Shown piece after piece: positions 45,904 through 58,227 of a stretch of DNA of 64,000 nt. The notes under the pieces were generated by a model, which worked only from the letters and a program-made list of their open reading frames with translations, did not search any database and was not told the origin of the DNA. Position 1 is the stretch's first letter, and each line of letters begins with the position of its first letter. The position numbers and the translations under genes were made by a program. Origin of the DNA: Rhyzopertha dominica (taxonomy: Eukaryota; Arthropoda; Insecta; Coleoptera; Bostrichidae). Where the stretch lies: contig QCXZ01000064.1 in assembly GCA_025024175.1 (NCBI GenBank), positions 20,394,286 through 20,458,285 on the forward strand, given 5' to 3'.

Positions 45904-47655
45904 GCCTGCACAAATTGTGAAATAAGTTGAAATCACTTATCTGTTTTTTTAATTGATGTTTTATGAAATATATACCTCTCAAGCTACTGTTTATTAAGCT
46001 ATCGCATAATAACTTCATAGTTTTCATGACTGGGTGTCCAAGCATCGCTATTCTATTTGTCTCTAAACCCCAATAAAAAGCAAATGAGTTAAATTAAACT
46101 AACGCCATTAATAACACAAAAAAATTATCTGGGAAATGATATCAAATCAGGCCATAACACTATAAATTTATAGTCAATGCACGCTGCTACTGCTGTTTGA
46201 AGCAGACTTGCTTAATTCTTACTTTAATAAAAAAAGACGTGATGAAGACGTTTATTATTATCATTATACTAAAACAGTAAGTTAAATGTACAAGTTTTTA
46301 AATTATTCCTACTTTGTTCCGGAAATAAACAGTATTAATTATAATAATTAATAATAGAAGTATAAGGTATTGTCAGATTAGTTTTTACCAGGGACTAAAA
46401 TGCATAGGAACTAGCCAACTATTTCCTACCTTGCCTAACATGCCAACGTTTCAGACAACCATGAAGCTATGTAATTGACATGCCTACAATTACAAAGAGA
46501 AACAGATTCAGAAGCCTTCCCGTATAACTTCCTGGGATTAACTATTCGCACAGTCGTTTGTTCTACAAACAGAACGGTCTCACAATTAACTTCCTCCTTT
46601 GATCTAACGACCAGATTTGTGCAATCCTTTAGTGCCTTTACGATTCGAGCTGCCTCAATATAACTTCATATTTCCCGTAACATTAACATTCTGTGTTTAT
46701 CTTAATAAAACGACGAACAAACGGAAGCGGCACTAAATACCACTAACTCCGTCTTGTACAAATAACTTTGCAGCAATAAATATAAAATTCATAAAGAGCA
46801 GGAAAATAACGGCAAATATCTTTCCGTCGAGTACGCACAGCCGACTTGATTGATAGGCATGAATAAACCATTTAGAACAAAGCGTTAGTAGCGAGGAATT
46901 TCTGCTATTTCCAAGTGATTTATTAGTATTCGAGAAAGGGCCGTTATTTTTTATGTTTAGGCGAAGGATTTAGATGTATAGATGGGGTGGTCCCACATTG
47001 GAAAATTCAGATTTGATTGCGCCACTTCAGCTTAGATCCGACATACAGCAAGGAAGCGCAAAAGACAGATATGTGTTGAGCGCTGGACTTAAATATGAAA
47101 AAATGGATCTACACTTTGCAAACTGCATTGTTCATAAAAAGATCTTTATAGGTGCCGATTTCACACAACTTGATCGAGATCGTAAAGTGTTATGCCGACA
47201 TAAATCTAAGATTTCTGCACAAAAAGGAACTGTATACCGCCTTAAACCTAATATCATATCTGTGTAAGGCAGTTGCAGTATTCGTAGCTCCTTGGATAAA
47301 TAGATAATATTACCGCGGTGTGGGTGTTGCGCATTCCTTGAGCCCATCGATTTCCAGCAACGGAAAGATTTACTTCTTATGAATTAAAGGAAGTTTTTTC
47401 CACGAAAGTGCGTAGGAATACGGAAACGGGCTTCGTCACTGTTTAAAGCATAAAGTAAACGTTTGAATAGTTATGAAAATTCATTCAAATTATCCTATCC
47501 ATGAAACTAGCTCAATTTTCAATACGCAGGGTTCTGTTCCAGCTTACTGGACATGATTGAAAAGCAAGTTTTACTGTTGTCTTAACAATATGTCGAACGT
47601 AGTGAAGGGAGTAATATTTAAAGCTTGAAGTTGTGGGTTGCTGAAACGCAAGGGG
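45904..47655. other. AT-rich stretch, no supported gene
   Basis: A 97-aa plus-strand ORF at 46974-47267 has no known motif. Confidence 0.35.
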
Positions 47656-47659
47656 TGGG

Positions 47660-48790
47660 TTGAATACTTTCTAAAAGTACGTCATTCTTACCGACAACAG
47701 ATGCATCAAATTTTGATTTAGGTTATGTACTTTCACAAGATGAACTAGGCACAGACAAATCGATAGCTTACCTTACTCAAGTAGAGTTTTTAAAAAAATA
47801 TGAACTAAGAAAAACTACAACTTAAAAAGAACTTTTATATATTTTAGATGACCAAATTTTTTTTGTTGGATTATTTACTCACAAAAATCCTTGATGAAAA
47901 CTAATACACATTTGACTACACTTATAATGTTATGACTTACAAAGAAAATAAAAACCCGAAAAAGAAAACGTAAATGCATCGTCTACGGTACAAGAAAACT
48001 CTGATAAATTAAGAGCAATGATTTCAACAGTTGAACACAACGCATGCGATATTCAAAAAACTGTACGGCAACACCTACTCAAATTTGGTAAAAAGCAACT
48101 TCAAAAACAAACCTGATCATTTGGAAACGTGTGGAGTCATATCACTAACCAAAGAGAATAAGGTTAAAAAGCTGAAGCTCCAACTAAATAACACAACACA
48201 AATTAAATTAAGGCACGCGCCAAAAAAATTATAATTCTACCAAGCGATACCTTAGGGCACAATATAGATAATGCACTGGAGAGACTTGATGAAAACTTGA
48301 AAAATACGTCCACTGGCTAATAATTGTTATCAATTAATGATGAATATAATCTAAATAACATTAAATTTAAAAACATTAAAACCAAATGTTGTACGAGAGA
48401 TCTCCAAAATGAATTAATCAGACAATATCACAGATCTCTAACTGGTTATATAAATTCGAATACAACGTAACGCTACATAGCACATATACTGATGNTTAGA
48501 AATGTTCCAAAGCTACTTGTGGAAAGGGTGCTAAAAGGATAATGCACAGAAACACTTTCGCCGTAAAGCGCATTACAACCAAAAGACTAATTCATCTAAC
48601 TTCAATGTAGGCGATAAGGTTTTGTTAAGGAAAGGTCTGAAGCAAAATTTTGAGTCCCCCTACAAAAGGTACTTTTTAGCAACTTCAAAAAATCGAATTC
48701 ATTTAGCCATTGCAGAAAAAATGGTAAGTTGCATGATAACGGGCTAGTTAAATGTCACTAAAAATCAGTTAGTAAAAACAAAGTTAATCT
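47660..48790 (+). pseudogene. Ty3/gypsy-type retrotransposon remnant (RNase H to integrase end)
   Basis: In plus-strand frames: LPTTDASNFDLGYVLSQDE (47688 on), the start of the gypsy RNase H with its first catalytic Asp; then a KELLYIL piece in which a stop replaces the usual Glu; then a KPEKENVNA string (near 47950), the linker preceding the integrase. The integrase core is unreadable. At 48601-48675 comes FNVGDKVLLRKGL and ESPYKRYF, the integrase C-terminal GPY/F module. Many stops and shifts make it non-functional. A purine run GGCGGGTAAGG followed by TGTAG near 48890-48900 could be the polypurine tract and the start of a 3' LTR, but no LTR pair was found. Confidence 0.75.
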
Positions 48791-48895
48791 TTTGGTACTA
48801 TCGAAATTTGGTACTATATTTGTTTTATCCGTTATATCGATAAGTATTATAACACAAATATATATTTTACAAAATATTTTTTGTAGGCGGGTAAG

Positions 48896-49250
48896 GTGTA
48901 GTTCAAGTAGGACAACGATCGTTCAAAGTTCAGTCGATCGCAGCTCTAAAGTTTTATTTCTCTTTTTACCGAAAAGTAGTTCTCCGAAGATTAACAATTT
49001 ATAAACAGATGATGTCAATTTTTTTGGATTAAGCCTTGTGATGAAATGCAAATCCTCCTTTTGGTTTAGCGACTATATTAGATGCAGTCTTAACCAAGAT
49101 ACCAAAGTGCATTTTAAAATACCCTTTGTCTGTCAATCGTAACGTAATAAACGTTTATCGTTGACGTTTCAAAAACCAAGAGCTCTAGCTACGAACTACT
49201 GCAAGTCGAAGTTCTTTAACTTAACACACTCACTCACCAATCACCAACAT
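48896..49250 (+). other. Possible 3' LTR of the gypsy remnant
   Basis: The sequence begins TGTAGTTCAAG right after a purine tract, as an LTR would. The end is unclear and there is no upstream LTR for comparison. Confidence 0.2.
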
Positions 49251-49560
49251 TGTAAAGTACTTCTAGCAGACGCACAAACTTCAGATTTTTGCTATTGTTT
49301 AGTGTTTAATCTATAAATATAAGAAAAGCTGAATATCCTGAAACACCTGTCCCGTTTTCTAAATTTAAGTCCTATTTTCTGATGGCTGAATACAATCGAC
49401 TTAGAAGCACTTACATTTGATGAAAACGACGCAGGCTTAAGAAAAAACGTAGCTGACGTACCGATACAAGAAGTATTGCCCGAAAAGAAAAAAAGGCTAC
49501 CTACAAATAGAAAGTGGGTTTCCACCAAAATCATAAAATGTACAAAAATGTCTCGCAATG

Positions 49561-49795
49561 CAGTCCTTCCACCGCGAAGTTTTGAGATCCTAAGTAAAAA
49601 CCAGGTCAGTTATTTTAGTTGGTACCTATGACAGCATCTATTCCATGTAGATAAATTATAAATTATTCCTTAAATGGTTACCTACCAGCATTTATAGTGA
49701 ATATTATGACTTGGCAATCGGACGGCAACATAATCACGTAAGAATAAGCTATTAAGTTATTATGTTGACGTGCGACTTTTGCGGTGGAAAGACTG
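49561..49795. mobile_element. 235-bp MITE with CAGTCCTTCCACCGC ends
   Basis: The 15-bp terminal inverted repeats CAGTCCTTCCACCGC / GCGGTGGAAAGACTG have one mismatch. CAATG flanks both ends (49556-49560 and 49796-49800) as a 5-bp duplication. No coding capacity. Confidence 0.85.
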
Positions 49796-50327
49796 CAATG
49801 CTTGTATTTTTATAATTTTATGTTCTTGCTAAGATTGTAATTTTACATATACCATTCTCCTGAACATAGAATGTTCAAGTTTCTAAGTTTTCTATTTTAA
49901 ACACATACATTACAAAGCAAACACACCGCTTCCCTTCCAACCAAAAATATTCGTATATCTCCCTGAGACCATACAATGGTACACTTTGCATAAAGTTTTA
50001 TTGTGCAGAAAACTGGTTTTGTATGTTTAGTATATCCATGCTGTCGGACCGTCTCGTGTGCTAGCTCCCCAGTGACCGACGATTGCCACGATTTCCATAT
50101 TTCATATGAAACTTCGGCCAAAACCTAATTTTCGTTTCGTGCCACGTTGTGCCGTTCCGCCGCTCCGTAAACTCAACGATTCACTTTTCTCGAAGATCGC
50201 ACGTTCCTTTACTAACATCCTTTAGGGGATAGGAATACTCCTAGACGAACAACAAAACATAAATGTATTAGATGTTTTTACGTTTGCTATTTTTATAGCT
50301 CTATACTAAATTTAAAATCTAATATAC

Positions 50328-51440
50328 AGGGTGTTTCTATTAAAACGTGCCACCTTTAATAATTGCTGTTGGTAACAAATTCGAGTGAAATACTAAAACA
50401 GGTTGATATTATTGTGGAGGACATCTTGTAATGTAATTTTGAATTTCCTTAAAAGCTCAAAATGACTATTGCTATTGCGACAACATACCACTGTATGTAC
50501 CAACTTTATTGGTCTTCAATTTCTTATCATCTTTTTTACCTCCTTGACCTTTTTCGCACTACCAATCTGAATTTTGTCCTTTGTACTAGTTCACGTTGAA
50601 ACTTACCAATACAATATGGTATTTACCATCTAAGAATGTATTGAAATTGTAAGCAGCTTATTAACCATAAATCAAAATAGTGATACAGTTGTTTTTCTTG
50701 CAGCTTCAGTGAATTGCATTTAGGTAAACCTGCCCATCACAAATACGGGTCTTGGGACTTTAGGAAAATTTATAGAGAATGGATCGGTTCAGAATAGGAA
50801 ATATAAATCCGTCCAGTTGTTGCTGCTGAAGCTATGGTTGTGAGTCATAGTGCTCTAATGGAAAACACACAATCTATTCTAAATTTTTGAAGTCAGTATG
50901 TCATCAGTCTTCAGGATATTTCACAAATATATCTTCTGTCCTTTTAAAATTTACTTTATTCGTGGATTAAATGAAGTGATTTTGATAGGCGACTACAATT
51001 TTATGAAAAACTCAAGGGAACGTGTCAACAGAAAACCACGTTTCCTTTCTTATAATTGTTTTTCAGAGGAGTGTACATATTTCTAAATGGCTGTGCTGAT
51101 CGGCGGCGGCAAGGCAGGATATTTTGCTTATTACGATGCTGCTATCAAGCAATTCCTTGATGACCACTTCCAGTACCATCGGATTGGGCGCAGATACCCT
51201 ACTAAATGACCAGCAGTGTCACCAGATCTTATACCTCTAGATCTTTTCATTTGGGGAGTTACGTCAAAAATGTGTTTGAATGCGATGGTAGAGTATCTCA
51301 GAAATCTCAGNATTGTAAGGCAAGCATTTGGTTCGCGACACAACTTTTGATTGGAGGGTTGACGGAAGCTATTTTTAAACCTGATGAACTTTCAAAAAGG
51401 TGCTTTGAAAGAACTTCAACATGAGGAATTACTCGACATG
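50328..51440 (+). pseudogene. Decayed mariner/IS630-type element with DDE transposase, copy 2
   Basis: The left end TATACAGGGTGTTTCTATTA (50324 on) is a mariner-type inverted repeat. A start at ATG 50616 opens an HTH-like region ending in IENGSVQNRK. A later frame gives DFDRRLQFYEKLKG and FSEECTYFLN (about 50990-51090), corresponding to ILFSDEATFFLNG in relatives. After another shift come FLDDHFQYHRIGRRY and PAVSPDLIPLDLFIWG (51150-51260), the third catalytic region with SPDLxPLDF. Stops and at least two frame changes kill it. The right inverted repeat was not found. Confidence 0.75.
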
Positions 51441-51959
51441 CCTATCCTANTTCAAAACTAAGGGCGAGAGCTGTCAGGGATAGAGGATTGTTTTGTCAAC
51501 TACGTGTGTTAACATCAAAAGATTTTACTAGAAAGTCCCTTGTAAGTTAAAAGAAATTAGAGGTGTCCGGTACAACATTAAGCGCTCCTAGCAAAGCTCA
51601 GTCAAAGAACACGGAGATACACCAAGTTACTAAATTGTTAATATCTATAATCATTACATGTACACTGTTATTAACCAACTTATCCCACTGATATTATCCT
51701 AATGACTGTGGCATATGTATACCTGCATATACCTATTCTTCCGATTTAGAAAGACACGTGGTAACACATAGTTTCCAGTTCCAAAATTAATCTCGTAGCT
51801 TTGGCAAAATTAGCTTCTAATATAAAATATGTTTTATTATATGAATACTCATATAAGCATCAAGAAAATAAGTTCTGAGGCTATGTGAGCCCACATTTAA
51901 AATCAAGATCCTTCAGGTTAAAGGGGATAATATTATCGGAAATAGGTATCTCTCAAACC
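51441..51959. other. No recognised feature
   Basis: AT-rich sequence downstream of the transposase remnant; its right end may lie here undetected. Confidence 0.35.
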
Positions 51960-51972
51960 ACACTTTTGTGTT

Positions 51973-52076
51973 AAAATGCATGTCTATGCTGTGCTGTCTA
52001 CACCTCAACCAACTGCAGATAGTACTATTTCGCTGTCATTACAGCTCATCAGTGCAGTTTAGGTCTAGTGTAGACA
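51973..52076 (-). mobile_element. 104-bp solo hammerhead retrozyme insertion with 13-bp TSD
   Basis: ACACTTTTGTGTT flanks the insert at 51960-51972 and 52077-52089. The insert is, on the minus strand, the family 2 sequence from TGTCTACAC to CATGCATTTT and nothing else. Its 5' end coincides with the position 30 nt downstream of TATATAA in the long copies, so the insert equals a transcript starting there, and its 3' end is the common end of the family. It lacks the promoter and is thus a dead-on-arrival retrocopy of the ribozyme RNA. Confidence 0.88.
51981..52076 (-). ncRNA. Hammerhead ribozyme with intact core, solo copy
   Basis: On the minus strand: CUGAUGA (52052-52046), stem II GCUGU/ACAGC (5 bp, loop AAUG), GAAA (52031-52028), stem III AUAG/CUAU and cleavage C at 52018. 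Stem I pairs AACUGCA (52059-52053) with UGCAGUU (52017-52011), and further out GUCUACAC with GUGUAGAC. Stem II is one pair longer than at 14867, so this is the best preserved HHR in the window. Confidence 0.92.
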
Positions 52077-52089
52077 ACACTTTTGTGTT

Positions 52090-53970
52090 TTCGTGTTTCT
52101 GAAACTTCTCACTAAGCATAAATGAGAAGTGATTTGTTACGTCGTATTTGTTAAATTTGCCTTGTCGGCTTTCGTCCTCCTATGGAAGTACTATACCAGA
52201 TACAGAAATGAGTGTACTCTTATTTTAGTTAACTTAATGGCAGACGACGTTACCAACAAAGTTTTTAGTTCAAAATATGAAAATTATTAATTAAAATTGA
52301 CCTGATCCAGCATGTTATCAAAACCATCACATAACTAAATTACGAATTTTACTTCACACTTTATTTGTCACTTGTATTATCTACAAATGCTTTACTTTGC
52401 TTCAGGGTGTGTAAGTGTTTCTACCGTTTATAAAATATAACATTAACAACCATTTCTCCGAAAGAACACTTATAGTTTGAAAAAAATATTTTTCCTAGAA
52501 ATTAAAGTACAAAAATCCAAACAATACTGCAGTGTTTCGATTGTCGCGCAAGGTGAATACTTTTCTGAATGCACCTCTTGCACTTTTTGCGCAACAAAAC
52601 CGCCTGCATCGCCTTGTGCGGGCTTTTATCGATGAACATAATTTTCGTTATCACAACTACGTCCGCGACGGTATACGTTCCTCCTGCCCATAAATATCCG
52701 GAGTGCAGTGTCATTACCGAAATTGCATTACGCAAACAGTCCAACCACCGATAAAATAAAAAATATCCTCCACCTACTATAACGGCCGCGGGCATTACCA
52801 CCGCCGAACCGTGCGGGGGATAAGCAGTTTGTTTCCTTTAATGCACTTTTTGTGTCGTAAATGGTAATCCGAGCAGTAAAAAATTCGCTAAAGTACTCCT
52901 TGTCCTGTTATTGCCTCGGTCAGTATGATAAGACAATACTAATGATGTGATAGTTCCCATTTACCTCCTTTTTGGCAAAAATGACCAGATCACATTTGTA
53001 GGAAAATTATTTATAATCAAGAATATATTATATTTTATACTTATTCAAGTTTATACCTGACCCCGAAACAGGGCCTACGAAGAACGTTTTACAAATATAC
53101 TTTTATTCTACATAATACCTTATAATTTAGGGTTTGTATTTTTTAAGTACTCTGTTAGATGATGGCAAAAAGTTTTGTGTCTTCTCAGTGATGTGATGTG
53201 ATCCGAAACATTATTATATTGGACTACACTGCTACAGATGGGAGAGTTTTGCAATATATTAGCTCTCACACGTTTGTTTCGTATCTTAGTGCTTGTTCTA
53301 GTGGTGAAACGTGACTATTCCCAACATATTCCAAGACAACATTTATTTTTATAAGTTTATTTTGCACACAATAAATAAGTTTAATTTTTTTCTATTATCT
53401 TTATATGATTAATATCAAATTATGGCAGTCTAGTATAAATCTGCTTGATCGGTTTGTATAAATTCATGTGATAAATAGTTTTTAATGCTTTGTTTTGTAA
53501 TCTTTCAATTTATTTGTAATATAACCTGGGGCGTTACCTCAACAAGGTGTTAAGTATTTTAAATGTGGTTGTATAAATCTTGAATAAAGCAGATGTCCTG
53601 TGGTGTTTTTCAGGTGGTAATTACATCTTCTAATAGCTCCAACCATTGGCAATAATTTCTTTATTACATTTCTACATTACTATTAGTCCTATTTATTTCG
53701 TTTCTGTCACTTCTTTTATACCTATAAAATGTTTGTTTTTTTTTTCTCTTATCGTATAGGCGGTTTTATTTTCATTTATACTTAGCCTGTTATAACGCTG
53801 TACTGTACAATGCTTACATTAATGATAAAGAACATATTTTCGCCGAAGCAAATTTGGTCAAAGTTGTTAGTGTTTGCGTTAAAAAATAGGATGAACAGAT
53901 TTGGAATAAAATCAATAGAATCAAATAAGTGCAATTTGAAAGGCTGTCTAGTTAATAAATTTGAACAATA
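52090..53970. other. Mostly AT-rich; small secreted-peptide-like ORF at 52569
   Basis: Apart from the 61-aa ORF listed separately, nothing is recognised. Confidence 0.35.
52569..52754 (+). CDS. 61-aa ORF with a signal-peptide-like start
   Basis: ATG 52569 opens a frame whose first part fits a secretory signal: basic LRNK, then a hydrophobic core TACIALCGLL...IIFVI, then a small-residue TTTSATVY stretch, followed by a polar tail. The stop is followed within a few bases by AATAAA. A TATAAAATA string lies at about 52429. The region is less AT-rich than its flanks. A minus-strand frame of 99 codons overlaps it, so chance is possible. No family is recognised; function unknown. Confidence 0.2.
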   Translation: MHLLHFLRNKTACIALCGLLSMNIIFVITTTSATVYVPPAHKYPECSVITEIALRKQSNHR

Positions 53971-53974
53971 GCGG

Positions 53975-54460
53975 TATTTACCAACTAAAATGCATGCAGT
54001 TTGATATGGTATACATAGGACAATCAGGCAGAGCTATTAAAAATAGAATTAAAGAACATGTTGCGCTTTTTGCAAGAGGTTTTGCTGACCATTGCATAAA
54101 AATAATCATTACTAAGATAAAATCGGCATCAAAGTCTTAAATTGCGAAAGGAAAGGCAAAACACTAAATCTTTCAGAACTTTCGGAAATAAAAAAGCTCA
54201 ACATCAGACAAAAACCTTTGGTAAATACGTAAATAAAAATTCCCACGCCCTGTACTCCTTTGTTATTGCCAAAATTATGAAATCGACCTTCAAAACCCAG
54301 ACGAGAGAATTTTACAACNCTGCAACCCCTGTAAAAAAGGGGAGGACGCAAGCAACATTCTACACATTTGAGTTTAGTCAGAGTTATCTGATAAATCAAG
54401 TGAAACAAAGCACATAGTTTCAGTCAGCTTCTTTCCAAGCTACTTAATTGATTCAGAATG
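53975..54460 (+). pseudogene. PLE-type GIY-YIG endonuclease remnant
   Basis: From about 53975 one frame reads GIYQLKCMQFDMVYIGQSGR and then AIKNRIKEHV, the full GIY...YIG...RxKEH signature. A single frame change near 54105 leads to a helix-rich end with VLNCERKGKTLNLSELSEI. The RT part is not found upstream. The segment 54370-54460 downstream matches 18920-19005, so both loci hold the 3' end of one family. One undetermined base (54319). Confidence 0.75.
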
Positions 54461-54464
54461 TTTC

Positions 54465-57400
54465 ACAATGTATGCACCTTTGAAACCATTTAACATTCAA
54501 AACTGTAAATACTATCATTTACAGACCTGCATATTACATAATATATTAGGCACTAAGTATATAGAAATTGTAGCTGTTTTTCGTCTTCAGTGGGACCATG
54601 AATTAAAAAACCATCTATAAGGTACATACAACTCAAGTGGGATTGCCAGATTCAAACATTATTACAAAATGAAGCCAATGAGTACCTAAGTAACTTACAT
54701 TTTGCAGCCCAACGTATTTTACATCAAAATGAGCAAATGTATAGATAGAACCATAATACGCGATATTAATGCTGTATGTGTGCTAAGAACTGTGGGAAGT
54801 GCACAAACATTTCTCAATATTTTTAATGCTCTAAGCAGAAATCAATCCTTTTGTAGATGAATGATTGTTGGTATGTGGAGCAAAAGACTGAAAACTTTAC
54901 GGGGCTAAGGTAGATGATATTTAAAATCGAAACTGTCAACTTTTTTTTCGAGACGAGAAACCATAAGAATACCACGTAAAACTTATTGTGGATAGCCTGT
55001 CCAAAACACAATCAAAATTTTGCATGAAATCAGATATATAACGAAATTCGACTTGGTGAGTATGATTTTCTTTTATTTTCTTGCAGCCATTAACGAATAA
55101 ATTGTAGACGTTGATCTCGTTTATACTGTCAGTTAGCTATCAATACCTACTTCAGTCTGTCTTTCACAAGCAGTACCCCCCAGTATCAGTAATGGTTAAA
55201 GATGCGTTACTATTATTCATCAACTATTCGCCCAAAACAGTTGGAAATATTTGATCCTAGGGAAATAAAGAAAATCTTCAATTTAGCGAGCTTAATAGAG
55301 CGCGAATTCTTATTTTGCAAGAGACCGATTTACCCTTTTTTTAGTGGGTTGCTGTTTTTATTTTTGTCAGCCGGTATATTTGCAGATTTGCAAAATTTTT
55401 AAGTAACGATAAGCTTAAATTGTGTAGATTCCTTCAACCTACGGTGTGTACTCATGTTAATAAATGAGTACCAAGAATCACAATGTTTAGGCTTGCCTTG
55501 ATATTAAATAACAGTTCATGCTGGTTGGTGCATAAAGAATATTCTTTTACCTTGAAAAAGAAACAGCTGCCCTTACGGATGGGAAATTTAATATGAGGAT
55601 ACGGCTTTGGCAAACAATCGATTTAGTAAGTATATACATTGTGCTAATATTGATGTGTCAGCGTGATATACAAGACTTTATTCTGCTGCCCCAAAGGTCA
55701 TGACCGATTAGACCTCATAGACGATCCATAAAGGCACTGTTATACGATATTCCGTCACTAAAACGTTTCTGTTTGTTGTGTACATCACCATTACTAACAA
55801 GAAAATATAAATCGGAGGGTGTAATAAATGGGAAGAAAAACTGTTGACAGTAACATGGGGACAGTTTACCCGTACCCAGCACTTCTCCCAGAAACAATAG
55901 ACTTAAGCACTTTATACACAGATTAGGCAAAGCAAAAGTATTTTCTTTGATAACTTCATAATCGTTGAAAATACGGAAAACTGTTTTATGCAAAGGTGTT
56001 TGGGATTTTTGAGTACCACAGCTAGAATTATTTTCAGAAATGCACACTCTTTAAAATGCAACGTTTAATACTTTTATTATATTTTTGTATACCTTATGAA
56101 GTGTAGGTGTAAGTAAAAAATGCACTACCATTCGACGTTTTGTGAAAAGAGTCTATTGCAATACTTATACGTAGGACTGCAATACCTTTAAGTAAAATTA
56201 AACATTTCTGCCTAAAAAGTTTGTTTTGCAGATTTGTGTTTTAATATTTCAAGGGCAAATAACTTGATTTTGTAAAATGGAATGCTACAAATATTGTCCA
56301 CTGTCAAATGTCAAATAAAATTTCCTATGATTTGATGTAGCACCCTTAATAATTTGAATTGAAGGTGGTTTAGCTATTTTAAAAAATAACAATTTTTTAC
56401 TGTTTAAATTATTAATTCAGTTAGCATCTCTGATCTAGTTTCTCGTGTTTCTATATATATTTTTTTGTATCCTGCATTACTAAAAATAAACTTTTTAGTT
56501 CTAAACAAATTGCTCAGAATGACTTGTGTTGTTCTGAAGACGCGAGCAAATCCATTCTTTAAGATTTATCTCAACTTTCTGAAACATTTCAGACCCAACT
56601 AACCCGAAAACAAGATGAATTCGCCAAACCCTAAGGTCCTGAGATGTAGTGATATATGCAGTTTGCCCAGGTCTGGGAGTCAGCAAATGCTACCACAACG
56701 ATCGATCCACACACATGGGATTATCTAATTAAAATAATCCCCAACATCTTATTGAAACCACATGGAAAATATAGTAACTGGAACATGAAGTAATAATTCC
56801 TTCATTTCTTTTCTCAAAATTCCATAATATTGGCATATAGAAGATAAGATGGTGTTGGTGGACCGATTACCAGCCTCTCAATAATGATAATTATGACGGT
56901 TCATGGAGTCATTATGGTGAAATGTACTGTTCTACTAGAAGGACAAATTCTTGTTTCTTATACTTTGCTAGAATCTTCTAGAATCCAACGACTACTCGTA
57001 AACCCTGGCCTGTTTTGCAAGTCAACAGAAGTTAATTGCTGATGACGCTGAATTCTGTAGGAATGGTATTAAATTTATTATGATTTTATATTTGATGATT
57101 TTGCTTACACCTCCCAGGAATAAAAAGCTTATTGACTAACTCAGCAGATTTACCAACACACAAAAGTGATAACAAAGACAAACACATCAGGGTTAGAAAT
57201 GTCTTAATAAGAAATAAAAGAAAATCAACTTGGGAAATTACTATAATTTCTTGAAAAGTATAAAAAATCAAGTTAAAAACGGACAATCAAAATTATTGAC
57301 GATGCGACACTGAATAAAAAGAAATTTAAATTCGCATCTGAAAGCGCAAAAATATTTAGATAATTCTATATAAAAAGATCAAGTTACTTGCGATTGTTAA

Positions 57401-58227
57401 TTTTAAGACTGAAAGGTATCAAAAATATTTTTAAGTCATATATTTTTCGTATTCTATTTGGAGTGGTAGAATATTTTACGCTTTTTAGAATGCTTTTAGA
57501 ATAGAGGAAATAATTATCTTTGTATATTTTGTATCTAAACTAAATTTCAGACCTCTCTAAATCATTTCTACACTACCGCTCGGCCGCAGTTGAGCAAATA
57601 TTAGGTATAGTAAAGATATTTGAAAAATATTTATTGACTTCATTTGGTTTTTGCAAATCTATTTGCAGAGCAATCGATTTTCTTTACTTGATACTGAGAT
57701 TCGCTAAAGCGTTGCAAGCTTCTTGTTTATGATTTCCATTTTCATGGTACGCCAAATATGTTTTTCTTCCCTCTGTAATGTAACCTATATAGTATTTCAT
57801 AATTGATAGTATATGAATTCGATGGATACTGAGTGCTTTTTTCATCTACCTTTGCAGCTATATAATAATAACACAGACTGTTATCAAGGAATATTTAGGT
57901 TTAGTTACACAAGACACCGTATATGGTGCATATTTGTAAAAAGCTAATAGTAGATTTTTAGACAGATAATCAGCTTTTTCATCTAGCTTATTCAGTTGAT
58001 ATACAGCATCAAATTATTCAATCCCAAAAAGTTTGCTAGGTAGATTATATTTGGTTGTGGTTTATTCTAATAAATATTTAACTTTGGACAGAAGAGATAT
58101 TAGTGAAATATTTCATCTGCAATTGCGCAACTCCTAGCAAGGTAAATATCTTAAAAAAAACATTTTTTTTGCAATTTATACAAAGAACGGAGTCTTTCTA
58201 AAACATATAAATATATAAATCAATGCA
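54465..58227. other. AT-rich stretch, nothing recognised
   Basis: Short ORFs only, none with a motif. Confidence 0.35.

Noticed and set aside
46435..46470. Minus-strand CUGAAACGUUGGC resembling the 43.44-kb hairpin end
   Set aside because: The preceding bases do not form a clear hairpin.
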